A stretch of 64,000 nt of DNA, taken from Skermanella mucosa. GTDB taxonomy: Bacteria; Pseudomonadota; Alphaproteobacteria; Azospirillales; Azospirillaceae. The stretch covers positions 4,920,501-4,984,500 of the forward strand of contig NZ_CP086106.1 in the NCBI RefSeq assembly GCF_016765655.2, read 5' to 3'. A program made the translations under genes and the position numbers. Positions 1 through 8,519 of the stretch are shown piece after piece (within the stretch, counting starts at the first letter, position 1; every line of letters begins with the position of its first letter). The notes under the pieces were generated by a model. That model ran no database searches. It was given only the letters and a program-made list of their open reading frames with translations, and had not been told where the DNA came from.

Positions 1-401
1 ATCCTTCGGGACATGCGACCTTCGGAGCGGCATGCTTCCTGACCGCCTACCATTTCCTGGTGGCCAAAGGCATGGCCGAGACGGAACTCGCCGAACTCTG
101 CTTCACCTTCACGTCGGACGAGTTCAACGGCGTCAACCTGGATCCGGACGGTTCCGTGCGGCCGCGGCATACGCGGACGATGACGCTGGCACAGGCGATC
201 CACGAGAATGCCGTCAGCAGGATCTATCTGGGCGTCCATTGGAGGATCGATGCCATCGAAGGCGTCCGGCTCGGGCGGATCATCGCCGATCAAGCCGCAC
301 GGACGCTCAGCGCGCCCCGACCGGATTGCGCGGAGCGGGTCGCGGAGGCATCGGCGAAGACGGTCGAGGAGCTGAAGGAGTCGCTCCTTTCGGGAGAGTG
401 A
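1..401 (+). CDS. vanadium-dependent haloperoxidase / PAP2-like protein, C-terminal part
   Basis: The gene enters from the left edge, read in the frame beginning at base 3, so only the last 132 or so residues are visible. The first codons give PSGHATFGAACF, the vanadate/phosphate-binding motif with its catalytic histidine. About 75 residues later comes SRIYLGVHWRIDA, which holds the second conserved Arg and the His that coordinates vanadate. Both motifs are shared by vanadium haloperoxidases and PAP2 acid phosphatases. The long spacing and the helical tail (GRIIADQAA) fit the haloperoxidase-like branch. Substrate cannot be judged from this fragment. A strong hairpin follows the stop. Confidence 0.8.
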   Translation, partial: PSGHATFGAACFLTAYHFLVAKGMAETELAELCFTFTSDEFNGVNLDPDGSVRPRHTRTMTLAQAIHENAVSRIYLGVHWRIDAIEGVRLGRIIADQAARTLSAPRPDCAERVAEASAKTVEELKESLLSGE

Positions 402-432
402 AACCTCAGGGGGCTGCCTGATCAAGAGCGTT

Positions 433-459
433 GCCCGGACTTCCCATGGAGGTCCGGGC
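433..459. terminator. hairpin between convergent genes
   Basis: A 12-bp stem (GCCCGGACTTCC against GGAGGTCCGGGC, one G-T pair) encloses a 3-base loop between the stops of the haloperoxidase-like gene and the monophosphatase gene. It lacks a clear T-run on either strand. Its place between convergent genes suggests a bidirectional terminator. Confidence 0.55.
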
Positions 460-489
460 CATGATCCAGCCGGCGCGGGGGCGGTCCGG

Positions 490-1374
490 TCAGCCTGCCC
501 GCATCCGCGCCATCCGCTCGACCGCGTCGGGCTGACCGAGGATCAGGGGCCGGCGCCAGTTGCGCAGGTCGGGAGCGCCGCCCGACGCGTCCGCGACGGG
601 CTCCAGCCGCTCCAGCGGGACCCAGCCCCCGTCGCCCCGGTACCGCACCTCGCCGCCGGCGGCGAGGACCAGCGGGATGCCGCCGGCGACGTCCCAGACG
701 TTGGGACGCTCGAACCGGGCCACCCGCAGCAGCCCGGCCGCCACGAAGGCGCATTCGACCGCAGCGGAGCCGGTCTTGCGGATGTCCCACTCCAGGGCGG
801 CGTCCGGCGTCGCCTCGGGTTCCCCGGCAAGGCGCCGGCGGACCTCGGGATTGGGCCGGGGATCGAGCGCCTCCTCGTCGAAGCAGAGCGGGCCACCGGT
901 CCTGGCGTGGTAGACGCCGGGACGCAGCGCGTGGCTGGTGCTGCACCAGACGGCGCCCACGACGGGCCGGCCCCGGTGCAGCACGCCGATCGATCCGGCG
1001 AACAGCGGGAAGCCGTTGACGAAGTTGGTCGTGCCGTCGATCGGATCGACCGCCCAGACGAAGTCGTGGTCCCGGCCCGGCCGCTCGTCCATCTCCTCGC
1101 CCAGGATGTCGTGTTCGGGGAACCGGTCGCCGAGCTTGGCGCGGATCAGCACCTCGACCTGGGAGTCGACCTCGGAGACGGGATCCTTGAGGGACTCCCC
1201 GGTCGTCGGCATGCCCTCGGCGTTCCCCTTGTAGCGGACCTCCAGCGTCCGGCCGAGAGCGGCGACGATCTCCGTGCCGGCCAGCCTTGCCAGCCCCACC
1301 GCCACGCGCTCGATGTCGCGCAGCAATTCCTGCGGGACCCCTGCCGGGCCGCCGGCGACCTGTTCTCCGCTCAT
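490..1374 (-). CDS. inositol monophosphatase family protein
   Basis: A 294-residue protein of the FIG/IMPase superfamily, Mg-dependent phosphatases of myo-inositol phosphate, 3'-phosphoadenosine phosphate or related substrates. The metal sites are visible: the GEE-type glutamates (LGEEMDE), the signature WAVDPIDGTTNFVNG and the C-terminal WDVAGG aspartate. The open frame continues upstream, but the ATG at 1374 is preferred because it overlaps the stop of the upstream lipid kinase gene (ATGA). The two genes are therefore probably translated together. The exact substrate is not determinable from sequence. SuhB-type RNA-polymerase roles are also known for the family. Confidence 0.9.
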   Translation of the reverse strand: MSGEQVAGGPAGVPQELLRDIERVAVGLARLAGTEIVAALGRTLEVRYKGNAEGMPTTGESLKDPVSEVDSQVEVLIRAKLGDRFPEHDILGEEMDERPGRDHDFVWAVDPIDGTTNFVNGFPLFAGSIGVLHRGRPVVGAVWCSTSHALRPGVYHARTGGPLCFDEEALDPRPNPEVRRRLAGEPEATPDAALEWDIRKTGSAAVECAFVAAGLLRVARFERPNVWDVAGGIPLVLAAGGEVRYRGDGGWVPLERLEPVADASGGAPDLRNWRRPLILGQPDAVERMARMRAG

Positions 1375-2297
1375 GCCGCCCTGCCCGGCTTGTCCGCGGC
1401 GGCACCCGGCGCGGCGGCTGGCGGCACGAGGATGCGGGCCTGTTCGGGTTCGATCCCGATGGAGACCCGGCCGACGGCTCCCGGCGCCGGGGAGAAGTTG
1501 TCGCCGAGCCGGAGCGACTTGCCGGCCCAGACGATCTCGACCTCGCGGGCGCGGATGACGTCGAGTGGGGGCATGGCCGCTTCCGGGCCGCCGTCGAGCC
1601 ATTCCAGCATCTCCGCCCGGCGGTCGGCCCGGATATGGACGACGTCGAGCAGGCCGTCGCCGGGATCGGCTTCGGGTGCCAGCATCAGGTCGGGGCCGGT
1701 CTGGCCGATATTCATGACCTCGAACAGCAGGAAATCGCCCTCCAGCGTGCGGCCGTCGACGATGGCCTTCAGGTGTTCGAACTCGCCTCCGGCCACCTTC
1801 CGCCGGAACGTCTCCCGGCTGGTCCGGATCTGCTCCCCGCCCGATGTGCCCGCCTCGTCCACCTCGGCCATGGAACGGGCCAGCAGGCCGAGCCCGACGG
1901 CTTCGATGAAGCGGTGGTTCCCCCAGGGCCCCTTGGCGAACCCGATGTCGAAGGGCCGCGGCACCATGTTGCCCAGGGCGGACGCGATCTCGGCCGGATC
2001 GCCGGCGATCCCGAGCGCGTCGGCGATGTTGTTGGCCGTTCCCTGCGGCACGATGGCGATCGGGATGCTCCGGTCGGACAGGTGCGTCAGCACCCGGGTG
2101 ACCGTGCCGTCGCCGCCGACCGCGACCACCAGGTCGACGGGCAGGTCGGCGGGCCGGCACAGCATTTCCGCGAAATCGGTCCCGTTCACGGCGCAGGACA
2201 AGGGTTCGCACCCCGCTTGGCGGAAGGTTTCCAGGAGGTCGTCCCGCGATGGTCCGTCATCGCCGGCCGACGGGCTATGTAGAAGAAGCGTGCGCAT
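1371..2297 (-). CDS. diacylglycerol kinase family lipid kinase
   Basis: A 308-residue protein of the DAGK_cat family (YegS/DgkB type), which phosphorylates diacylglycerol or a similar lipid at the membrane. The nucleotide-binding motif VVAVGGDGTVTRV is followed by the second signature PQGTANNIADALGI. The ATG at 2297 is chosen over an upstream in-frame ATG because the protein then begins with the first beta strand (MRTLLLHSP) and has a GGGG stretch just upstream. The gene overlaps the following monophosphatase gene by 4 bases. The pairing of a lipid kinase with an IMPase-like phosphatase suggests a shared phospholipid or phosphoinositol pathway; this is inference. Confidence 0.88.
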   Translation of the reverse strand: MRTLLLHSPSAGDDGPSRDDLLETFRQAGCEPLSCAVNGTDFAEMLCRPADLPVDLVVAVGGDGTVTRVLTHLSDRSIPIAIVPQGTANNIADALGIAGDPAEIASALGNMVPRPFDIGFAKGPWGNHRFIEAVGLGLLARSMAEVDEAGTSGGEQIRTSRETFRRKVAGGEFEHLKAIVDGRTLEGDFLLFEVMNIGQTGPDLMLAPEADPGDGLLDVVHIRADRRAEMLEWLDGGPEAAMPPLDVIRAREVEIVWAGKSLRLGDNFSPAPGAVGRVSIGIEPEQARILVPPAAAPGAAADKPGRAA

Positions 2298-2561
2298 GAC
2301 CCCGGCAACATGCGGCCCGATCCGGGAGTTCCGCCGGGAATGCACAAAACCACGTCATGGATTGTTGATGATGGGAGAGGTTTCCACGCAGCGGCGATCC
2401 CCGCTGATAAAGGTGGGTCGTTATTATGGTATGCAGACACTATATAACAGGGTATCTTGTCGCAATTATCTCACAGCGAGAGGTACCGAGGTTAAAAGTT
2501 CGGTTCATCACCTGCCAGCATAATGGTGTCTTGGCACCGCGTTTCTTTGGAACTAGCTAAA

Positions 2562-3050
2562 ATGCCGCGATCTCAACTTGCCGTCATTCCATTTGAAGTC
2601 CGTCAGGGGCAATTGATGATTCTGATGGTGACCTCGCGCGAGACACGGCGCTGGGTGGTTCCCAAGGGGTGGCAGGAGAAGAAGATCGCCGATCCCGAGC
2701 AGGCGGCCCGGGAAGCCTATGAGGAAGCGGGCGCCATCGGTCAGGTCGGCATGAAGCCGATCGGCGCCTACCGCTACGAGAAGCGTCTGAAAAACGGCCG
2801 GTCGAAGACCCTGGACGTCGCGGTTTATCTGTTCGAGGTCGAGGAGTTGCTGGACGAGTGGCCTGAGATGGACGAGCGCGAGCGCCGCTGGATGACTCCG
2901 GCCCAGGCCGCCCTGGCCGTGGACGAGGGATCGCTCGCGGCACTGCTGCTCGGCCTGGAGGCGACCCCGCCGCGGCTCGGCGGCCCCGGGGCATCGGCGA
3001 AACCCTCCGCCGGCCGCAGGCCGGGTCGCGCCTTGGCCCACCCGTTCTGA
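2562..3050 (+). CDS. NUDIX hydrolase
   Basis: A 162-residue protein with a NUDIX box, the fold that cleaves nucleoside diphosphates linked to another moiety. The box begins PKGWQEKK and ends AAREAYEEAG, so the catalytic REXXEE helix is intact. The first Glu of the consensus (G-x5-E) is replaced by Ile, as is tolerated in the diphosphoinositol-polyphosphate-hydrolase-like group. Two ATG starts are possible, 2523 and 2562. The second is preferred because GGA lies about 10 bases upstream and nothing resembling a ribosome site precedes 2523. The C-terminal 30 residues are Pro/Gly/Arg-rich and probably disordered. It stands alone, divergent from the lipid kinase. Confidence 0.85.
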   Translation: MPRSQLAVIPFEVRQGQLMILMVTSRETRRWVVPKGWQEKKIADPEQAAREAYEEAGAIGQVGMKPIGAYRYEKRLKNGRSKTLDVAVYLFEVEELLDEWPEMDERERRWMTPAQAALAVDEGSLAALLLGLEATPPRLGGPGASAKPSAGRRPGRALAHPF

Positions 3051-3114
3051 TCCGCTCCGTCCCGAGGGACGGGGAAGCGGGACATGGCGGTCCGGCCGAG
3101 ACATTTGGTTCCAA

Positions 3115-3200
3115 GCGTTGGGCCACGGCCCAACCTACGATCGACGGCCCGCATCACCTCCGCCCTGCGCCAAACCGTAGGTTGGGCCGCGGCCCAACGC
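3115..3200. repeat. REP-like inverted repeat pair
   Basis: Two 25-bp arms (3115-3139 and 3176-3200) are reverse complements with one mismatch. Each arm is itself palindromic around GTTGGGCC/GGCCCAAC and carries an outer CCTACG tail. The 36-base spacer is unremarkable. This BIME-like pair of REP units sits between the stop of the NUDIX gene and the stop of the convergent cyclase gene. It may act in transcription termination or mRNA 3' stability. No third copy was noticed in this window. Confidence 0.75.
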
Positions 3201-3245
3201 GTCGCAGAACATGAGGTGGGGGAATCTTCCGTTCCGGCCTGAACA

Positions 3246-6200
3246 CTAGCCGAGCAGGCCGGACAGGCGGCGCCCCCTCTCCCTCGCCCGTGCCAGGTCC
3301 TCCAGGTCGCCGCCGGCCGCGCTGGCGACCGGCCGGTCCAGGAAGCCGCGGAGCAGGCTGAAGGCTTCCTCGGGGCGCCCCTGGTCCTCCCACAGGTCGG
3401 CGATGCTGTCGACCGCGCGCAGTTCGAGCGCCGTGGCGCCCTGCCGCCGGGCCTCCGCGAGCGCGCGGCGGAACGCGGCCTCCACCGCGGAGCCGTCGGC
3501 CGATCCGGACAGGCGCATCATGCGGCCGATCTGCCGCTCGACCTCGGGCGCCCAGATCTTCAGCCCGATGCGGCCGAACTCCTCCCGGGCGGCGATCAGT
3601 TCCGCCAGGGCCTCCTCCGGCTTGCCCGCGGCTGCCAGGACGTCCGCCAGCATGCAGTAGTAGATCGGGAAATCCTCCGACGTGCCGATCGCCTTCTGGC
3701 GGGCGAGCGCTATGCGCACCTGTTCCAGCCCGTAGGCGGTCTCGCCCCGGCGCGATGCGGCCCAGCCGCGGAACAGCAACCCCTTGGCCCGGTGGTCGGG
3801 AAAGTTCTGCTCCTCCGCCAGCGCGATCATCTCGCCGGCTCGGGCCAGCACGCGGCCGGTGTCGCGGCGGTAGAACTGGTGCATCATCGCGACGTCCAGC
3901 GCGTGGGCGCGGCTTCCGGTATGGCCGAGGCGGATCGCCCAGGCCATGGCGGTCTCCTCGGCCGCCAGGGCCTCGGCCGGAGCGCCGGTCAGCCACAGCA
4001 GGAGCGCCCGTTCGGCATGGCCGCAGACCTTGGCGTCGTGGTTGCCGTAGAGCGAGGCGTGGTGCCGGTAGTCCCCGGCCTCGTAGATCGCGAGGCCATG
4101 ATCGATGTGGCGGACGGACCGGGCCAGCTCGCCCCGGTTGAAGTGGCTGGCCCACTGGCAATGGTGCGCCTGGAGCAGGAGGCTGTCGTCTTCGCGGGCA
4201 CGGGCGCGCTCCAGCAGCGCATCGGCCCGCTGACCCATCACGGTGAAGTCGCGCGACAGCCGCCACCAGCCCCAGGAGATCGGGAAGTGCCGGCTGGTCT
4301 CCGGCAGTTCGCGGCAGAGGTCGTAGGCGTCGGCGTAGAGCCGCTCGACCTCGGGCGAGCCGGGCCCGCGCAGGAAGATCATGACCGGTCCCAGGAGGAC
4401 CAGGATCTCCAGGCGCAGTTCGAGCGCCCTCCTGTCCCGGCGCAGGCTTCCGGCCAGCTCGAGCGCGCGGGCCAGGTGGCGTTCGGCTTCCGGCATGGCG
4501 GAACGGTCGAGGCTTCGCCTGGCCGCCTTCATCAGGCAGTCGATGGCGGGGTCCACCCGGCCCGCCTCGTCGTAGTGGCGGGCCAGCAGGTCGGGGCGCA
4601 GGTCCGCCACCTCCGGAGTCAGCTCCAGCAGCGCCGCCGCGGCCCGGGCGTGGAGCGCCCGGCGGCGGTCGCGCAGCAGGCCGGCATATGTGGCGTCCTG
4701 GACCAGCGCATGCTTGAAGCTGTAGGCCGGGTGGCCGTCGCCCCTGCCCGGATCGGCGTGGAGCAGGTCGGCGCGCACCAGCACGTCCAGCGCCGCGTCC
4801 ATCTCCTCGGCGCCGAACTCCGACACCCGGGCCAGCAGGTCGCGGTCGAACGAGCGGCCGAGGACGGAACCGGCCTGCGCCAGTTCGCGGGCGCGGCCCA
4901 CCCGATCCAGCCGGGCCATCAGCGAGGCGCCGAGCGACGCCGGGATGTGTTCCGGCCGGGTGCCGTGACCGGCGGGCCGCGCCTCGACCAGGGCGCGGGT
5001 CAGTTCCTCGACGAACAGCGGGACGCCGTCCGTCCGCTCGACGATCCGCCGCTCGGTAGCCTCGTCGAGCGGGCGCTCGGCGGTCAGGCTGCGGACCATG
5101 GCGGCGCAGTCGGGCGCCGGCAGCCTCGGCATCTCCAGCAGGCGCACGCCGGGGCGGGCGGTCCAGTCCGCCGGGAACGGCCCGCGCGAGGTGACGACGA
5201 TCAGGAGACGGCGCCCGCGCACCGCATCAAGCAGCCTGTGCAGCAGCTCGACCGTGGTCGCGTCGAGCCAGTGCATGTCCTCGGCCACCAGGATCACCGG
5301 CCGCGCTTCCGATGCGAGGCAGATCTGCCGGACCAGCGCCCTGAGGGTCATCTCCTTCAACTGGCGGGGGGTCACCGAGGAGCCGTCCGCCGGCTCCCCG
5401 TCGGAAAGCGACAGCAGGGACGCATACACCCGGCGCGCCTCCCCGCGGTCGGCATCGTCGCCGAAAAGCAGGTTCTCAAGCTTGGCCATCCGCTCCGCCG
5501 GGCGGTCGAGGCGGTCGATGTCGGCGATCCGCTCGACCTCGGCGGCCATGGGGTAGAGCGGATTGCCGCTGTTGACCTCGGAACCGTGGAAGCGGAGCGT
5601 CCAGCGGGCCTCGTCGGCGCCGTCCAGGAAATCCTCGACCAGCCTCGACTTGCCGATGCCGGGTTCGCCGCGGATCAGCAGGATGGCGCCGGTGACCTCG
5701 CGCGCCTGCCGCCAGAGCTCGCGCAGCAGCGCGCGCTCGGCCTCCCGGCCGGCCAAGGGGACGCGGTGGGTCCTGTCGGCGGCGTCGCTCCGGCTCCGCT
5801 CGGCCCGGAGGCGCCAGGCCCGCACCGGCAGCGAGAAGCCCTGGAGCGCGTGGGCGCCGATATCCTCGAAAAGGAAGCGGTTAGCCGTCAGCCTCCACGC
5901 CTCTTCGGAGACGACGATGCCGTTGGGCGGAGCGAGGGCCTGCAGGCGCGCGGCCAGGTTGGGCGTCACGCCGGCGACCGGATGCTCGGTCGCGGTGCCG
6001 GACCCGATCAGGTCGCCGATCACCACGGGACCGCTCGCGATGCCGATCCGGACCCGCAGCCGGCCGCCATCCGGGCCGCCTCCGGCAATGCCGGGGGCCA
6101 GGTCGATGGTGCCGATCTTCCTCACGATGCCCAGCGCCGCGCGGAGCGCGCAGTCCGCGTCGGATTCCGACGCCTCGGGATAGCCGAACCACGCGACCAC

Positions 6201-6566
6201 GCCGTCGCCGAGGAACTTCGCGACGTGGCCGCCGGCGCGGGCGACCTGCTCGCTCGCCATCTGCTGGTAGCGCCGCATGGCGTCGAGCACGTCCTCGGCC
6301 TCGAGCCGTTCGGCCAGGGCGGAGGAGCCGACGATGTCGCAGAACAGGACGGTCAGGTGCCGGCGTTCGGCCGCCGGCCGGCGGCCGGGCCGCAGTGCGG
6401 CGACGGCCCTGAGGAAACGCTTCCGTTCCCCCATGGTGAGGCCGATCTCGCGCAGGTCGTCTTCAACCAAGTCGCCCAGGGCGGCGAAATCGATGTCGTG
6501 TTTCCGAAACGCCCCGGCCTGATGACCGAGGCCGACCGACCGGAGCCATTCCTCAAGTGAACTCAT
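3246..6566 (-). CDS. SAM domain-class III adenylate cyclase-AAA ATPase-TPR regulator
   Basis: A 1106-residue multidomain protein. Residues about 3-60 resemble a SAM domain (EEWLRSVGLG...DLREIGLTMGERKRFL). Residues about 66-250 form a class III nucleotidyl cyclase with both metal aspartates visible (D77 in FCDIVGSS, D121 in GDGVVAWFG). Around residue 300 is a Walker A motif (GEPGIGKS) followed by an AAA/STAND-like ATPase with ILVAEDMHWLD as Walker B. The remaining roughly 500 residues are Ala/Leu/Arg-rich helical repeats of TPR type. Such fusions are common in alphaproteobacteria and actinobacteria, and their inputs are mostly unknown. The ATG at 6566 has GGAGAG upstream; the frame stays open for another 1.9 kb antisense to ilvA but that part is not protein-like. 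No C-terminal DNA-binding domain is seen. Confidence 0.88.
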   Translation of the reverse strand: MSSLEEWLRSVGLGHQAGAFRKHDIDFAALGDLVEDDLREIGLTMGERKRFLRAVAALRPGRRPAAERRHLTVLFCDIVGSSALAERLEAEDVLDAMRRYQQMASEQVARAGGHVAKFLGDGVVAWFGYPEASESDADCALRAALGIVRKIGTIDLAPGIAGGGPDGGRLRVRIGIASGPVVIGDLIGSGTATEHPVAGVTPNLAARLQALAPPNGIVVSEEAWRLTANRFLFEDIGAHALQGFSLPVRAWRLRAERSRSDAADRTHRVPLAGREAERALLRELWRQAREVTGAILLIRGEPGIGKSRLVEDFLDGADEARWTLRFHGSEVNSGNPLYPMAAEVERIADIDRLDRPAERMAKLENLLFGDDADRGEARRVYASLLSLSDGEPADGSSVTPRQLKEMTLRALVRQICLASEARPVILVAEDMHWLDATTVELLHRLLDAVRGRRLLIVVTSRGPFPADWTARPGVRLLEMPRLPAPDCAAMVRSLTAERPLDEATERRIVERTDGVPLFVEELTRALVEARPAGHGTRPEHIPASLGASLMARLDRVGRARELAQAGSVLGRSFDRDLLARVSEFGAEEMDAALDVLVRADLLHADPGRGDGHPAYSFKHALVQDATYAGLLRDRRRALHARAAAALLELTPEVADLRPDLLARHYDEAGRVDPAIDCLMKAARRSLDRSAMPEAERHLARALELAGSLRRDRRALELRLEILVLLGPVMIFLRGPGSPEVERLYADAYDLCRELPETSRHFPISWGWWRLSRDFTVMGQRADALLERARAREDDSLLLQAHHCQWASHFNRGELARSVRHIDHGLAIYEAGDYRHHASLYGNHDAKVCGHAERALLLWLTGAPAEALAAEETAMAWAIRLGHTGSRAHALDVAMMHQFYRRDTGRVLARAGEMIALAEEQNFPDHRAKGLLFRGWAASRRGETAYGLEQVRIALARQKAIGTSEDFPIYYCMLADVLAAAGKPEEALAELIAAREEFGRIGLKIWAPEVERQIGRMMRLSGSADGSAVEAAFRRALAEARRQGATALELRAVDSIADLWEDQGRPEEAFSLLRGFLDRPVASAAGGDLEDLARARERGRRLSGLLG

Positions 6567-6848
6567 GAAACTCTCCAGGTCCGCCGCTCCCGTCACCCCG
6601 GTTTGCCGCCCGGATCTCCGCCGACAGCGAAGCTTAACAGAGCGGCACCCGGCGGGCAGCCGGTTTGACTTGCACGGAGACTTTGGCCAGAGACGGCGCT
6701 TGCAAGGCGCCCGGGGATGTATAGCATCCCGGGACAACCCAGAATCCGCGTCCCGGCAAGCCCAACGGCAAGCCCCGGGCCGGAACGTCCCAACGGTTTT
6801 CCCGAACGGCATCATACGATAAGGCCGGGAAACCAGGAGTCCATCCTC

Positions 6849-8405
6849 GTGCATGATTATGTGAAGAAGATCCTGACCGCCCGGGTCTACGACGTCGCCA
6901 TCGAAAGCCCGCTGGACCCGATGCCCCGCCTGTCGCAGCGGATCGGCAACCGGGTCTTCCTGAAGCGCGAGGATCTCCAGCCGGTCTTCTCCTTCAAGAT
7001 CCGCGGCGCCTACAACAAGATGAGCGGCATGGCGCGCGCCGACCTGGAGCGCGGCGTGATCTGCGCCTCGGCCGGCAACCACGCCCAGGGCGTCGCCATG
7101 GCGGCGTCGCGGCTGGGCGCGCCGGCGATGATCGTGATGCCCTGCACGACCCCCGCCATCAAGGTCCAGGCGGTCGAGCGGCGGGGCGGCCAAGTGGTGC
7201 TGCACGGCGACGGCTTCGACGAGGCCTACGCCCATGCCCGCCTGCTGGAGGCGGAGCACGGGCTGACCTTCATCCATCCCTACGACGATCCGGACGTGAT
7301 CGCCGGCCAGGGCACGGTCGGGATGGAGATCCTGCGCCAGCATCCCGACCCGATCGAGGCGATCTTCGTGCCGATCGGCGGCGGCGGGCTGGCCGCCGGC
7401 GTCGCGGCTTACGTCAAGTTCCTGCGGCCCGACGTCAAGGTGATCGGGGTGGAGCCGGACGACGCCGCCAGCATGAAGGCGGCGCTGGACGCCGGCGAGC
7501 GGGTGGTGCTGGACCAGGTCGGGCTGTTCGCCGACGGCGTCGCGGTCCGCCAGGCGGGCGCCGAGACGTTCCGGCTGTGCCGCGAGCTGCTGGACGGCAT
7601 CGTCACGGTGGACGCGGATTCCATCTGCGCCGCGGTCAAGGACATCTTCGACGACACCCGGGCCATCGCCGAGCCGTCGGGCGCCGTGGCGCTCGCCGGG
7701 CTGAAGCGCTACGCGGAGCGGGAGGGCATCTCGGACCGGGCGCTGGTCACCGTCAACAGCGGCGCCAACCTGAACTTCGACCGGCTGCGCCACATCGCCG
7801 AGCGCGCCGAGATCGGCGAGCACCGGGAGGCGCTGCTGGCGGTCACGATCCCGGAGCGGCCGGGCAGCTACCGGCGCTTCATCCAGATCCTGGGCCGCCG
7901 GTCGATCACCGAGTTCAACTACCGCTATGTGGACGATCCCGAGGCGCACATCTTCGTCGGCGTCCAGCTGACCGGAGGCGAGCGCGAGAAGCGGGAGATC
8001 ATCGGCCTGCTGCGGGACGAGGGCCTGCCGGTCCAGGACATGAGCGACAACGAGATGGCGAAGCTCCATGTCCGCCACATGGTGGGCGGGCGCGTGCCCG
8101 GCCTGCGGGACGAGCTGATCTACCGCTTCCAGTTCCCGGAGCGGCCGGGCGCGCTGCTGAAGTTCCTGGACGGGCTGGCGACGGACTGGAACATCTCGCT
8201 GTTCCACTACCGCAACCACGGCGCCGACTATGGCCGCGTGCTGGCCGGCATCCAGGTCCCGGAGGCCGACCGGGCGATCTTCCGGCAACGGCTGGCCGAG
8301 CTGGGATACCCGTGCTGGGACGAGACCGCCAACCCAGCCTACCGCTTTTTCCTGGACGGCGGCGGGCGAAAGATCCGCGACGGGAAAGATCATTATCCGA
8401 ACTAA
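6849..8405 (+). CDS. ilvA: threonine ammonia-lyase, biosynthetic
   Basis: A 518-residue PLP enzyme that deaminates threonine to 2-oxobutanoate, the first step to isoleucine. The PLP lysine lies in FSFKIRGAYNKM, the SAGNHAQGVA loop follows, and the phosphate-binding glycine loop IGGGGLAAG is intact. Two C-terminal ACT-like regulatory domains (about 330-410 and 425-510) make it the long feedback-inhibited form, close to the 514 residues of E. coli IlvA. The GTG at 6849 is chosen because AGGAG precedes it; an upstream ATG at 6717 would add an unlikely Pro-rich tail. The gene stands alone, divergent from the cyclase gene. Confidence 0.95.
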   Translation: MHDYVKKILTARVYDVAIESPLDPMPRLSQRIGNRVFLKREDLQPVFSFKIRGAYNKMSGMARADLERGVICASAGNHAQGVAMAASRLGAPAMIVMPCTTPAIKVQAVERRGGQVVLHGDGFDEAYAHARLLEAEHGLTFIHPYDDPDVIAGQGTVGMEILRQHPDPIEAIFVPIGGGGLAAGVAAYVKFLRPDVKVIGVEPDDAASMKAALDAGERVVLDQVGLFADGVAVRQAGAETFRLCRELLDGIVTVDADSICAAVKDIFDDTRAIAEPSGAVALAGLKRYAEREGISDRALVTVNSGANLNFDRLRHIAERAEIGEHREALLAVTIPERPGSYRRFIQILGRRSITEFNYRYVDDPEAHIFVGVQLTGGEREKREIIGLLRDEGLPVQDMSDNEMAKLHVRHMVGGRVPGLRDELIYRFQFPERPGALLKFLDGLATDWNISLFHYRNHGADYGRVLAGIQVPEADRAIFRQRLAELGYPCWDETANPAYRFFLDGGGRKIRDGKDHYPN

Positions 8406-8519
8406 AGTTTTCCTTGTGGCGCGCCCGGGAAATAGATATGCCGATGCGGACAATTTTCGGGATGTGCGCGGGACGGCAAGCGTCCCCTGGGACGAAACGA
8501 CGACGGGGAGGTGGCGCGG

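Noticed and set aside
2523-2561. Longer N-terminus for the NUDIX protein
   Set aside because: The upstream ATG has no ribosome site and the extra 13 residues are not family-like.
6567-8453. Long minus-strand open frame continuing the cyclase gene upstream, antisense to ilvA
   Set aside because: Composition is that of a high-GC shadow frame, the true start at 6566 has a ribosome site, and ilvA on the other strand is unmistakable.
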